A stretch of 64,000 bases of DNA, taken from contig BCHX01000002.1 of NCBI GenBank assembly GCA_001599755.1, positions 2,958,330-3,022,329 on the forward strand. The letters run 5' to 3'. Of this stretch, positions 43,511 through 55,304 are shown piece after piece. Origin of the DNA: Gliomastix tumulicola. Taxonomy: Eukaryota > Ascomycota > Sordariomycetes > Hypocreales > Bionectriaceae. The notes under the pieces are model-generated. The model was not told the origin of the DNA, did not search any database, and was given only the letters and a program-made list of their open reading frames with translations. Each line of letters begins with the position of its first letter. Position 1 is the first letter of the stretch. The position numbers and the translations under genes were made by a program.

Positions 43511-44651
43511 TCACATGAAGTCATCACTAGAGGCCATGTTAGTATCAGAGTCGCGGGGGTTGTTGCCGACGGTGACGTGACTTACTCTCCGAACGCATCG
43601 TCCTCGTAGGTATTCGTATCGACAGCGTTGGCGCGGCTCACCACAGCGGAGGTCTTGGTCTTGGCGGCCTTTGTCTTCTTGCCACCCTTATCCGATGCCT
43701 TCTCGGCCTTCATCTTCTCGTTGCTCAGGGTCGTCAGAGCACTGGACACCTTCTTCACCTGATCACTGGGCAGGTCGGCAGCAAGCTGCTTCGCGAACTC
43801 CTGCAGGAACAGAACGTAGTGCGCCTTCTTGGAGCTGGCGGTCAGGATGGGAACCAGGGTGCTGCGCAGCTGCTCGAACTGCAGCTTGGTGGTGGGGTTG
43901 AAGAGGGGCAGCGTCGCAATGTCGACCGTGTTGTTGGGGTCCTTGCCGTCGATGGTGATGACGGTGCCGGGGGCCTTGGCCTTGCGGTTGTTGCTGATGC
44001 CGATGTTGCCAAAGTCGCCCAAGAGGTCCTGGGCGTGGCTGAGATCCGCCTCCTGCTCGGTCCGGCGGAGCCTCTCGCGGCGCTCGGCCTCGGTCTCCTC
44101 CTCATCGGTCTCTTCATCCTCGAGGGCGGCCTTCGCGCGGGCGGCCTGGTGCTCGGCGATGCGCTCCGCCTTGGACTTCTTGCTCGCAGCCGCCTCGGCG
44201 GTGGCTTTGGCTTTGGCCTCGGCAGCCTTGCGCTCCTTCTCGCGCTCTACCTCGGAGTCCTCCGCGGCATCCCAAGACTCGAGAACCTGGTGACGACCAG
44301 TTAGCAAACGAAGAGCGTATTTATAGTATTTCGTGGGGGAGGGTTGGGCATACATCGCTGTCGTCCTCTTCGTCCTCGAACTGGCGGCGTCGAGCGGCTC
44401 CAGCAGCAGCAGCAGCGGTGCCGGTAGGAGGGGTATCGGGAGCGGAGCTGGAGTCGCTGTCCTCCTCGTCTGTTCAAGTAGCGGTCAGCCAGCTGCAGGC
44501 GCACGGATAGGCAGTACACCGCGAGTCGTCCCAGGGTTGCTGTCGACTCCACCAGAGCGCATCGTAGGACTCGGGGAGTGCAGGATGGCACATGGAGGTT
44601 GGAAGACGTTGTGTGCGAGGGTGACAACTTACCCCACTGTTTCGAAGGCAT
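43511..44651 (-). CDS. HCR1: Translation initiation factor eIF3 subunit j (HCR1)
   Basis: eIF3j helps 40S binding and start-codon selection, and yeast Hcr1 also aids rRNA processing and termination. Four exons, 44633-44651, 44354-44469, 43586-44286 and 43511-43526, give 283 aa. The outer exons are only 19 and 16 nt. The protein starts MPSKQWGDEEDSDSS, then an acidic/Ala-rich stretch, then VLESWDAAEDSE. A charged coiled coil (REKERKAAEAKAKATAEAAA) leads to the conserved core: DFGNIGISNNRK, PLFNPTTKLQFEQLRSTLVP and YVLFLQEFAKQLAADLP. A Lys-rich tail precedes YEDDAFGDDDFM. The terminal -DDFM is the family's usual ending and supports the last microexon. Confidence 0.92.
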
Positions 44652-45426
44652 GATGTCAATAGGTTCGTGTATTGCTGTAAAGGCGACAGGCGCAAATTCT
44701 ATAGGTGATGAGAGCAAGTCTAGGTGGTATTCGCAGATCGTAGGAAGGTAGTGCAAAAGGGAGACGGCGTGTCTAAAAAGATGTCGAGGGGGATAGAAAG
44801 TTGTGCGGATGCCTGAGAATGCCACTTCGTGATGGGCGTAGTTAATAAAGGGCGAGGGCTTTTTTAGGCTTTTTTCTTTTTTTTTCTAAGTTTGGAGGGG
44901 TTGATCCGTCGCATTGTCACTGTCGGGCCCTTGTCAGGCTTTGTTGGGCATCGACTTACCCTGTAGGTAAAACTGAGTCGAAACGCGTGCTGAAGCTGTG
45001 AGTCAGAAATCGGGTGATCTCGCTCGTGACGTCAAGAAGCTCAGCATCGCGCCTCGTCAAGCATCTCCGGACCTTATTGCTGGTTCCTAGTTCTTCCTTG
45101 TCTCACTCACGCAAACCTGCTCAGTTTCCGACTTGTTCCGGTCAACGACCTCCAAGCCTCACTGTTCAAGAGAGAAATTTGTTCAACAGCACGTGCCAGT
45201 AGATCTCGGACTCAATCAGCAATAGGAACTCCGTAATACGATGTCTGTAATGGAAGAGTTGATAGGCTATTCGCCTGACGGAGCCGTCAGCCATGGCAGT
45301 GCGAGCATTCTAGGCACAATATAAATATAAACGTAGACATGCCTCAGTCGTTCAATGTCCTGACGATGTATCTTAGCATGACCTCCTAAGTTTTTGTATC
45401 ATCACTAATTTCATATAACTACTAGT
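44652..45426. promoter_or_regulatory. Divergent promoter region, eIF3j / alternative oxidase
   Basis: 775 bp between divergent starts. It contains T-runs near 44855-44890 (GGCTTTTTT twice). No gene is seen. It should carry the AOX control region, which in relatives responds to respiratory block; no specific site can be assigned. Confidence 0.45.
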
Positions 45427-46609
45427 ATGGCTATAGTCTCCTTCCGCCCTGAGGTGCGACCCTCGGGGCAGCTTATTCGACTTGTCAAGCATCAGGTCTG
45501 CCAGGCTCGACCCTTGGCAGGTTATATCTCCTCCATGCGACGGGACCGTGTTGCCTCACCAGCACGGCCATCATGTCGTTCATTCTCTACGACACCTGTG
45601 GCGCATCTGCGCTACTTCCCTCCTCCCAAGGACACGCCTCACATCAAGACCACGCCCCCAGCCTGGCCTCATCCTGGTTATACCAGGGAGCAGATGGAGG
45701 CTGTCGTCCCAGCGCATCGTCCGCCTCGCACTCTCGGTGACAAGGCCGCGTGGAAGACTGTCCGGTTTGCCCGGTTTTGGATGGACAAGGTCACCGGCAT
45801 GGACCGAGCACAACGAGGCGACAGGTCCCGCCCCACGACGTCCATCGAAGCTGATAAGCCACTGACGGAAGCTCAATGGGTAAGTACAACATACTCCGAG
45901 GACAGATATGGTCTGTCTGGGTTCCCATCGCTGACCACCTTCAGATGATTCGATTCGTCTTTCTTGAGAGTATAGCTGGTGTCCCCGGCATGGTTGGCGG
46001 AATGCTCCGGCATCTGACCAGCCTGCGACGTATGAAGCGGGACAACGGCTGGATCGAAACCCTCCTTGAGGAGAGCTACAACGAGCGAATGCATCTTCTC
46101 ACATTCATGAAGATGTGCGAGCCAGGCTGGTTTATGAAGATGATGATCATCGGCGCTCAGGGCGTGTTCTTCAACAGCCTGTTCATCGCGTACATCCTCT
46201 CTCCTAGGATCGTCCATCGATTCGTCGGGTACCTCGAGGAGGAGGCTGTCCACACGTATACTCGTGCCATCCAGGAAATTGAGGATGGACACCTCCCCAA
46301 ATGGACAGACCCCAACTTTACCATCCCCGACATTGCAGTGCAGGTAAGTGGCTATCCCCAAAGCTGTGCAGACTCAAATGCTGACTTTGATTCCAACAGT
46401 ATTGGAACATGCCGGAGGGGCACCGCACCATGAAAGACCTGATCCTCTACATCCGTGCTGACGAGGCCAGCCACAGGGGAGTCAATCATACCTTCAGCAA
46501 TCTCGACAATGAGACGGACCCGAATCCATTTGTTAGTCACTTCAAGGACGGATCCGCGCCGAAGCCGTCGCTCAAGCCCGCTGGCTTCGAAAGGTCAGAA
46601 ATCATCTAA
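45427..46609 (+). CDS. AOX1: Mitochondrial alternative oxidase
   Basis: This diiron ubiquinol oxidase of the inner membrane bypasses complexes III and IV and resists cyanide. Three exons, 45427-45879, 45945-46343 and 46400-46609, give 353 aa. Residues 1-60 are Arg/Ser-rich with RSFSTTP, a typical cleavage region of a mitochondrial presequence. RFVFLESIAGVPGMVGGMLRH starts the conserved domain. Iron ligands lie in LEESYNERMHLL, FVGYLEEEAVHTYTR and RADEASHRGVNH, all intact. Membrane-associated segments surround WFMKMMIIGAQGVFFNSLFIAY. The C-terminus ends LKPAGFERSEII as in fungal AOX. Both introns are short with GTAAGT donors. Confidence 0.95.
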
Positions 46610-47868
46610 CCTCCCGTCATCGGCGCACGGCTTGTGCTGTTNGGGGGGGGGGGGGGGGTNGGATTGTTGGTGCCTGTAAGATGAGCTAAGGCTCAAGTAC
46701 TGGTACAGCCCTACCAGAGACCCCTACCAGAGACGCGCAACACGTCGTGATCTGCCTTCTCTCAACTCCTCAGATCCTCAGATATCTAAAAATATCGGGG
46801 CAGGTATTTGAAATACCGACCTGCGTCCTAGCCGTCAGCTGCTAGCGATTCTTGGTAGGTCTCAGTACGCCTCGAGAGGCCTCGGAAACGCCAGCGTGAT
46901 TGCGCAACCTCGGTCTACCTTTCGTTCGACTCACTTGTACTTTACTTGTATTAGACACTGTCACACATGTAGTATTTTTAGCAGCACTGTGTTGCATAGT
47001 AGATATGTAATACTATACGAACCATGGCCCAATGCAGCGACGTACCGTATATGCAAGAACATGTTTCAATAAGATGAAAGCAAGGGAGCGCAGCAGAAAC
47101 TGTCGCAGAGACATGGCGTGAAAGGTCGGTCAGGTGTCCCCAAGCTCACACATTGAGTTGGTACTAGTACTTTAGTCCTACTGGACGGGGATGGACCCCA
47201 AAAAGGCCTTACAAGGGGAATGAGGGGCATCATCTCAGGCCCAGTTCCTTGTGCGGCCCAGCACCACCTTAGCTTCACTTCCACCACCCACCACCACCAC
47301 CGTCTCTCGTCGCCGTGGCGTCTCGTCTCATCCCGTCGTCGTCATCGTCGCTTTCATCCAGTGACGAGCTGTCGTGGCCCTTGCTCAATCTACCGGCTGG
47401 TCCATGCAGACCCTGGCCGTCCAGCTGCTTCTAGCCTGTCATATCCTGGCCGCTTGGTGCTGGCTGTTTTGCACAGCCTCATCTGCTGTACTAACCACCC
47501 ACCGAAGCGCCCACTGAGGTCCGCCTTGCCATCGCACGCTCACGCTAGCTGCGACTGCTCTTGCCTTCGACACTCCCCACAAGCCGAATACCTTGTTTCG
47601 TTCTCCTTGCTGAAATACCGAAGCCCTCGACGACTCTCGCGGCCGCCTTGCCTCTCCTCGGCGTCGAAGCTTACGACTTTGGGCGTCAACCGAACGGCAC
47701 CGCTTACACCCCCGCCTTCTAGTTTTAGTCGCCTGGAGGCCTTTAAACGTCGCGCCCCTCGACTCCCCCTCGAACCCCCCGGCGCATTCTTATTGCACCT
47801 CCCCTCCTGCGGCACATTGGCATTCTATCGCATACTGCGCTTCATCGAATCCGACGCGAACTTCTACG
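46610..47868. other. Intergenic region, AOX to CRZ1, with an ambiguous G-run
   Basis: 1.26 kb. It contains the ambiguous G-run, a 13-bp tandem repeat (CTACCAGAGACCC, from 46711), and a long CT-rich leader before CRZ1. No gene is supported. Confidence 0.5.
46642..46660. other. G homopolymer flanked by ambiguous bases
   Basis: Two N calls (46642 and 46660) bracket a run of 16-17 G's, just past the AOX stop codon. This is most likely a sequencing or assembly ambiguity; the true run length is unknown. Confidence 0.85.
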
Positions 47869-50030
47869 ATGGATCAGCACGGCCAGCGTGGCCGGTCGCC
47901 GTCAGGTGGCCATCACCAGCCTCACATATCGCAAGGTCCAGGCGCTTATCAGCCCAACGACGGGTCTGCAGGCTTGGGTCTCTCCATGGACCAGTCTGGT
48001 CATCTCGGCGCCTTCAACGACCCAAACAACAACTTTCTCGGGTCGCAGCAGCAACAGGCAGCATACGCGCAGCAGAACATGCACGATCCCAGTCTCTTTG
48101 ACTCGGGAAACAGCTACAGCCATCCCCAGATGGGTGCGTCGGGCCCCAACCCGGGTCTGTCCTTCAGCTCCCAGCAGTCCGAGTACCTCTCCCCGAATAT
48201 GAACGATGGCGATTTCTCGCTATTCCCTCCCCCTGGCGGGCCAGGCGACAACTACAACACGCCTCTCTTCGAGCAGCCGACCCTCAATCCCAACGACATC
48301 AACAACATGACGTCGCCTCAATCGCACAACTCCCCCACGCCGCCCCACGCTCTCCAGCTCGACCATCAACAGCCTGGCTCGGCCCAACATTCGCCATCCT
48401 TCAATCAGCACCAATTCTCCCCGACAGCGGTCGGCCATCATTCTAGAAATGTGTCCCTGGGCCCCGAAGCCGCTCTGCTTTCCGGGCAGGACTGGTCGCA
48501 GCCGCAATTCCAGCGACATCGCCGAAGCCCCTCCGCTCATTCTGATGTTTCCTCCGTGTCTCCCTCACCAAACCTGGTGACCTCCGACTCTTTTGACGCT
48601 GATCTCGGTGGACATTCTCCCCTTCAGCGAGCCTCCGACGGTGGTCTTTACCAGGATGTTCTGAATATTGGAAGCTTCAGCATTTCTGACCCCGCCATTG
48701 GGAGTCCAGGGCACCAAGGTCGAAGCCCCTCTCATAGCCCCGCGATCAGCCCCAGAATAGGTCCTCAGCAGATGCCGGATATCAACCAACAGCAATTCGG
48801 CCTGCCACCTGGGGTCGGACCCTTCGGCGGACCGCCTGGTTATCCGAGTGTTCAGGTTACCAACGACCCCTTCCCAAACCTTCAGGCGGCGGGCGGCTCT
48901 GACCTCTCGCAAATGGCGCCTCCATCTATCAACATCGACTACGCGCCGAACAATAATTCTATGGGAAAGCTGCAGATCGATGAGGACTCGCTGACGCCAC
49001 CCGAACGAGGTATGTATATGCCGATAACTTGGACATGAACAAATCGCAGAGATGCTAATGGTATTGCGCAGGTCGTCCGAGATCTAGGCAGCGCGCCGTG
49101 ACAGACCCTTTCCATCCGGGCGGCGGAATCATGAGCCGCCCCGGTTCCTCCCACAGTCCAACGCCATCCCTGGGCTCTGAGTTGTCCGGGAGATCGGACG
49201 TATCGTCTCGCTCCTTGTCCCCTCTTGAACGTGGCTCGTCAGCGTCTAGGAGGAGGCAGTCGACATCGTCCGTCCCAAACAATGTCATCGCCTTGCGGTT
49301 GGCCGACCCCGAGTACCAGAGCAGCCAGGATACTGGCAATTCGAAGAGAGTACAGAAGCACCCAGCAACGTTCCAGTGCACACTATGCCCGAAGAGGTTT
49401 ACTAGGGCATACAACTTGCGCTCTCATCTTCGAACCCACACCGACGAGCGACCGTTTGTGTGCACGGTGTGCGGGAAAGCCTTTGCCCGTCAACACGATC
49501 GCAAACGACATGAAAGCCTACACTCAGGCGAAAAGAAGTTTGTTTGCAAGGGCGATCTCAAGGCTGGTGGGCAATGGGGCTGTGGGCGGCGCTTCGCCCG
49601 TGCTGATGCACTGGGCCGTCACTTCCGATCTGAAGCAGGGCGTATATGTATCAAGCCCCTGCTGGATGAGGAAGTTGTCGAGCGCCAACGCCAGTGGCAG
49701 GAACAGCAAATGCAGCAGAATGTCGGCTTCGCTCCCCCAGGCGCCGGTATCGATCCTGCAACTGGATATCCTATGGATGCTCGTGGGCAGCCTATGCTGC
49801 CTGCGGCCCTGCTGGCTCAGTACCCTGCTCTCGCGCAAATGAGCTGGTCAGGCTCTGACATGGGAGGCATCGACGAAGACATCAGCGGCCGTTCATCGTT
49901 CGATGCCAGTGATTTCGATGATGTCGACGAAGGTGGATATGTGAGCGGTCCTGGCACAGGCTTCGGGGACGGGGGCATGGGCCAGAACTTTGGCGAGCTG
50001 AACTACTCCAGTGATGTCGGCGGCCATTGA
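47869..50030 (+). CDS. CRZ1: Calcineurin-responsive zinc-finger factor CRZ1
   Basis: Crz1 moves to the nucleus when calcineurin dephosphorylates it and activates calcium and wall-stress genes. Two exons, 47869-49009 and 49072-50030, give 699 aa. The first ~450 residues are Gln/Ser/Pro/His-rich with many SP sites. PPSINIDY near residue 352 fits a PxIxIT calcineurin-docking motif. The Ser-rich region (SRSLSPLERGSSASRRRQ) is a likely phospho-regulated patch. Zinc fingers occupy ~482-560: CTLCPKRFTRAYNLRSHLRTH, CTVCGKAFARQHDRKRHESLH, and an atypical third finger (CKGDLKAGGQWGCGRRFARADALGRH). An acidic C-terminus follows. Finger sequence and order match fungal CrzA. Confidence 0.92.
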
Positions 50031-50917
50031 TGATATCGAGTCATCGTGACCTTGAGCGGAGGTTTGTTTACGATCCTTGTTTTGTCTACGATTCATGATC
50101 AAAGCGGAAAGGAAGATCGTGGGATTTGCTTTATGCCCGTTTCGTTCTCATTGTTTTGGTATTCCCCATGTTTTCCTCAGCGAGGTCACGTTGGCTTTCT
50201 TTAACGACATCTTTATATGGGAGTGACAACATTTGATGATAGGTAGTTTTTTTTTTAGTTTTTTTTTTTGTTTTTGGGATAGACGGGGTTGTGTCGTTTC
50301 TGTTGTCTTTTATTCTTACCACCCCATGTTGATACCACGAGCATCAGAAATTCCAGTTGTATTAAACGAAGTGATGATCCGTCTAGTCTTCCATACCTTG
50401 TCTGGTATATATGTCTATCGAACAAAATGTGACACGATCCAGGCGTTTCACAGCCATGTTGTGTCGACTGTCTTGGCCATGTTGTTGGCAGATGAAGTTT
50501 GTGGATGTGTTTCGGTGCACCTTGGTCTTCAGTGACCCTCTCGGCTTGAGAAACATCAGCCAGTGAAACGGGTTTGGCGTCGCCGCTTCTTGCTACACCG
50601 GCATCAACTCGGTTTAGCTTCTGCCGCAATATTGTCGAGGCATGAGACCTAGAGAAGGACCAATGGATGGTCTCATGAATCCGTCGGGTTTATGCCGACG
50701 ATGGCTTCGGCCCTCTTAGAGGGTCGTGATGTAAAGCAAAGGCACATCCGCTAGACTAGGCCACGGGCGCCGTTGAGCCTCATAAGTGTATCCAAGCGGT
50801 TGTGGTAGCCCGGCCCATGGAGGCTAAGCCGGCAAGCGGGACGATGAGTGGTTGAGTGGTAAAAATCAAGACAGGGAAGGCTTCCCTTGCAATTGACATC
50901 CAGACTCGACCCGTTCC
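50031..50917. other. Convergent intergenic region, CRZ1 / uncharacterised gene
   Basis: 887 bp with T-rich runs near 50248-50275. It should hold two 3' UTRs; no gene is recognised. Confidence 0.45.
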
Positions 50918-51520
50918 CTAGCCTTGCGCCTGGGAGTACTGGTCAATCGCCTCCTGAAGCACCTTGTCGCACAGCCCACGATGTGCAACCTCCATGGTCT
51001 GGCACACAAAGGGCATCAGCAGGGCATTGGCCTCGACGACGAGGGCCTCGAAGAGCTCGTACTCCTCGAAGCCGTTGCCGCCGGTGGTGCTGGGCGTGCT
51101 GATGGAGGAGGCGGTCGCGTCCCCGGGGGATGACGAGTCCCCCGCGGCGTGGTGGTGGTCAAGTGCGCGCGCGCGGACGGTGAACTCGCACCAGCCCGTG
51201 ATGCCGGCGGTGCCGTTGGCGCGGACGCGGACGCCCTCGCCGACGCGCTGGAAGTAGGCCGGGTAGGTGACCTCCTTGCTCAGGCCGGGGGCGAGGGTGA
51301 TGAGCTCGACGATCTGGTAGCTGGCGACGGGGCTGGCCGGGTAGGCGCCGAAGAAAGGGTCGCCGGTGGCGTCGGGGACCGTGGCCGTCTCCTCGAAGCG
51401 GGAGAGGGTGCCCAGGTTGCGGATGATGGGCTGGACGGTCTGCAGGTAGGCGACGACGACGGCGGGTGGCAGGGAGTTCGGGATTGGGACGGCAATGGAC
51501 ATCTGCCGCTGAACCCTCAT
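50918..51520 (-). CDS. Uncharacterised fungal protein, possibly DUF7053
   Basis: One exon encodes 200 aa. It starts MRVQRQMSIAVPIPNSLPP and has no signal peptide or membrane segment. VVVAYLQTVQPIIRNLGTLSRF, SYQIVELITLAPGLSKEVTYPAYF and GVRVRANGTAGITGWCEFTVR recall a fungal family I know as DUF7053, which has a lipid-binding (SRPBCC-like) fold flavour; that fold link is inference. A His/Ala/Ser-rich insert follows, then a helical tail, ALLMPFVCQTMEVAHRGLCDKVL. The frame ends at 50918. An alternative Met lies seven residues in. No function can be given. Confidence 0.7.
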   Translation of the reverse strand: MRVQRQMSIAVPIPNSLPPAVVVAYLQTVQPIIRNLGTLSRFEETATVPDATGDPFFGAYPASPVASYQIVELITLAPGLSKEVTYPAYFQRVGEGVRVRANGTAGITGWCEFTVRARALDHHHAAGDSSSPGDATASSISTPSTTGGNGFEEYELFEALVVEANALLMPFVCQTMEVAHRGLCDKVLQEAIDQYSQAQG

Positions 51521-54500
51521 GGCGGCGGCGGCGGCGGCGGCGGTTGCGAGGACCTGCTGCTAACGGCAGCTCTCTCCTCTCATGCTGCGGCCTCGGATAG
51601 CTTCGGGAATGGGGCACCAGCAGCCAGTCGCAGGTGCAGTGCGTGTTGTTCCCGTCAGCGCGAGCTGCAGTTGCAGGGCCAATGATAAGCGTCCACGACG
51701 ACGACGAGACTCGGAGATCTTCAAAAGGGGCCTTGACCGGGCAATCGAATGAAAATTTTCTTCCTTTATTTTTATCCCTTTGGGCAATGGATGCATGAAG
51801 TTGTTGAGATGCAGGTTGCGTCCGTAAGCAGGACCCCCCAGTCGGCACGTACCGAGATTGATGGGAGGCGGCCCTGCGCTTAATCCAATTTGCTGGATTA
51901 TGTAAAGCATCACTAATGAAGCCTGGAACGCGCGCTGAGTTCACGCCAGGAGCCGGCGCAAAACTCACCACTGCACAGACGTCCAGCTATGGCTGTTGTT
52001 CGCTTAGGAGGGTTATGAAGTTATCGGGGATGGCAGCAGGCGGGGGATCTAGAGCAGGGACCAGACCAGTATCGAGGCGAGGGGAAGGGAGGGTTCCTTC
52101 GTCTCTCACCACTTGCAGCCTCGGGTATCGCCCACTTCCCAGAAGTGGCTGCTGCACGAGGGCAGGCCATCGCGCTATTCCTCATCCAACAGCTCGGCGA
52201 GACCTCGTCGTCCGTGCTGGAACACCGCGGCGAGAAGGGATGGATGTGTGTGTGACTCCCATCCCCTCCCCGAGGTCGCTCATTCCCTTTTCTGCTTTTC
52301 GCGCAGCCGCAGAAATCCGGAGCGCCAAGTGCGCCTCTGCAAAGAAGGGAGATCTCGTGTGGCTGGCCCAGGACTCCAGCGTCTCACACGAAGAGCGGTG
52401 AGCAGAGTCGCAGTGGGGGGACCTGTTGTTGCTGGCGCCACTTCCTGCACTTCTTCACTCACCCCCCGGTCCCGAAACGTGCAGCTCCAGAAAAAAAGAT
52501 GCCCATGCCAGAATCCAGATGGTGGACGAAGGAATACTTCTCCTCTCGCCCAGGCAAGGCGGTAAGACGCAGTAGCTGCTCTTCTCGCGCGTCCTCCCCC
52601 ACTGTTTAGATTCCCATCTTCCATATTCTTCCCTTTCCCAATGCTAGCTAGTCCAGCTGGCTTGTCATGCCCTGCCGGGAGAGCATGGTCAGGGAGCTCA
52701 CGAACCGGCCCGTCGATGGGAGAGAGAAAACACGAGCGACAACCCAGCAAAGCCAGCAGGGCCTGAGCGGATCGATACTGCGCATCATGCAGATTGTTTA
52801 GTGCAGTGATGCCCAGCGCGTCCCCCACCTGTTACCTACGTGGACATGCTGCTCGTGGCTGCGACGAGAACTCGTGCCTCCAGCAGCCCGCAGCCCAGTT
52901 CGGAAGTTCGCATTGAGACGAGACGCGCAGGGCAATAATGCCGTAACTAAGTGCATATACGTACGCAACCCATAGCGCGCGGCCGGACGCAATGCTCCTC
53001 TTTATTTTTAAATGCAATTTTTTTTCTTCATGCGCTCCCTTGGGCCTGACCGCAAGACTGTCTGAGGGTCTGAGGGTGTGCACCAGCTCAGACAGTCGTG
53101 GCGAAAGAGGCAAATGCAGCGGAATGCGATTGCATGTACTGGGTGACATCGGAGGCAGGAGGGTCGAACGGCCCACCATCCCAGCAGCTGTGCGAGTGGG
53201 TCTGCCGGCACCGTGACCACTGACTGACCTGCTTCTGGGCGTGATGGAGGGTGGGTGGTGGATGGCTAATACCACCTTATCGAGCGCGCAGGCGAGTCGT
53301 GGCCGGCTGTTGTTGCGTGAGGGTGTTCGCCTCATGTATCGATGTGCGGCCTGAGGGCGCTGATATGCTGGACATGCCGCACACAATCTCTCCGGCATGA
53401 TTGCGCGCATGAGCAGTCGCTGCTTGTTATTCGTTGACCGACTTTGTCGGATCTGCGGTTGCCACCAAGGGTCCCCCTCTGTGAATGATACCTGCGTGTA
53501 GGCCTGGTGCTCCTTGTAGCAGCAGGTAGTGGGTACTTGGGAGCGCATCTGGCACGAGACCAGCAGCACGGTACCATTCAAATCCATGGCATGTCCTCGA
53601 GATATCACATCACATTGGATCAATTACGGCCGACGTTCCTCCTTTTATCACTCTCCCTCGTCCAGGAGATTGACGAATCATTTATTCCCTCCTGACTTTT
53701 CGGCACTTGTCCGGTGCTACGCGCGGGCGACTGTTGTGTGTATTGGGTTAAAGTGCTTCTCCAATTCGCCCACCTGCAGCGACTTACACGCTCGGCGCGC
53801 GCGAATCATCATCGCCAAACAACACTGGCATCGGCCCAGCCAGAGCGGGAAGCTCCCGTGTTCTCCCTGCTTGGTGCCCAGGGCACTTTCGCGCGCAAAG
53901 ATCAGCTCACCTTCGAATTCCAGCATCGGGCTACGTCAACAAGTTCCAATCCAGCAGAGCGACACTAAGAGCCACCTAGCCGGGGTATAGGGGCAGGGGT
54001 AGAGAAGGCAAACGGGCAGCATCCAATCGTTCCCGCCGTCAAGAAATTTGCTGGGGTGGCTGGTATTCCATTGCCCTTGTCTGTCTCTAATACCGTACCC
54101 GTCCTTGCCTTCCAAAAAGTCAGACCCCTCGGCTGTCATTCGAGACACTGCACCAGTGCATTGAAAATATTATTATTTCCTTTTTTCCTTTTTATTCCTC
54201 TTTTCTGCCTTGTTTGCTCGGTATAAGAGGGGAAGAGCGAGCTCGACGATTGTTTACCAGCTTCAGGGATCGAATATATTTAGGCCCTTGGTTTCCGACA
54301 GCTTCTCTCTGTTCGTCTGTTTGTCTTGTGCAGAGTCAGATCACCGAGACGCCACGACCTGCTGCGGGAGCGACACCCACATGAGCTCGGCGCACCATTA
54401 GCACAGACGACGACCAATATCACCTCTTCAATCTACTCGAGCCCCGAGCCCTTGCGCACCTCCGAGCAATTGGACGATATCCGGAACCTACCTCGCGGTC

Positions 54501-55304
54501 CCTCGATCAGTATTCCGGATACTGTACCAGCTGCTACCACACCACCGTCTTCCTTTCCTCCCGCCTGGTCGCCGACAGCTCCTATGATTGGAACATCGGA
54601 CTGCCATCAGACGACCTCAATCTTCCACAATGGCCACGGCCGAGGTTTTGGTGTTCACAGAAAACCCCTTCGGAAACGGACATGGCTTTCCAGCGACCCG
54701 ACCCTCACCGACTGGGTGGGATGAGCAGCTGGCGCTGTTCTCCCGCCTGCAGGGCATAGCCCGGGCGTGGTGCACCAGCAGAAATGCTGCACAGGTGAGA
54801 GAAGCCTCTGACTCGCGATGGCTTGCGAAAGAAGCAGCACTTGTGCCCCCCCCTTCTTATACATTTCGACGGCAAGGCCCCGTTGTTAGCCGTTTGATCG
54901 CGGCGGACGTTGTCGCCCAACGGTGCCGAAGTCAAAAATGCTGAAGAGAGGCAAAAGAAGACGCATCCTGCAGCAACCTGCAGCCATCGACCCCACCTAG
55001 CCCTCATTTTCCGAGATTCGGAGAGTATCTGACACATGATTTCTAATAGAAGCGCCATCGACCTTCCGAAACGACTTCACATACGTTGGGCAGACCCTTA
55101 TTCGTGCCTGACTGTCAGCCTGCATGGTTTAGGCGCATCGGCTACGGCAAAGAAAATGGCAGAGAGCCGCCCTCGACATCGCCGCCCACAGCCCACCATA
55201 GTGCCGATTTGACCGCACACCCGGCCGGATTCGACCGCACGCCCTCCTGCCCCTCGCCCACGCCGCAAACGACACAAAGACGACGGAGAGACGACGGTCT
55301 GCTC
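51521..55304. other. Gene-poor 3.8-kb region upstream of the giant-protein gene
   Basis: I found no convincing gene in this long stretch. Open frames exist but are short, low in coding character and not family-like. Near its end are a pyrimidine-rich tract (about 54170-54212) and a TATA-like GTATAAGAGG (54221), which could mark a start site giving a ~1-kb leader. Several GT donors and AG acceptors downstream could make 5' UTR introns. A non-coding RNA or missed small gene cannot be excluded. Confidence 0.5.
54165..54230 (+). promoter_or_regulatory. Candidate core promoter of the giant-protein gene
   Basis: A run of C and T with short T-tracts is followed by GTATAAGAGG, a TATA-type element in the right order. 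The distance to the ATG at 55305 implies a long or spliced leader. Inference only. Confidence 0.35.

Noticed and set aside
46711..46735. Tandem CTACCAGAGACCC pair considered as a target-site duplication
   Set aside because: The copies are adjacent with nothing inserted between them; a simple tandem duplication is enough.
50640..50860. GC-rich stretch with hairpin-like segments, considered as a tRNA or structured RNA
   Set aside because: No A-box/B-box pair or cloverleaf could be drawn by eye.
54588..54944. 118-codon frame before the giant gene
   Set aside because: No homology-like features; the frame does not join cleanly to the giant gene by any obvious splice.
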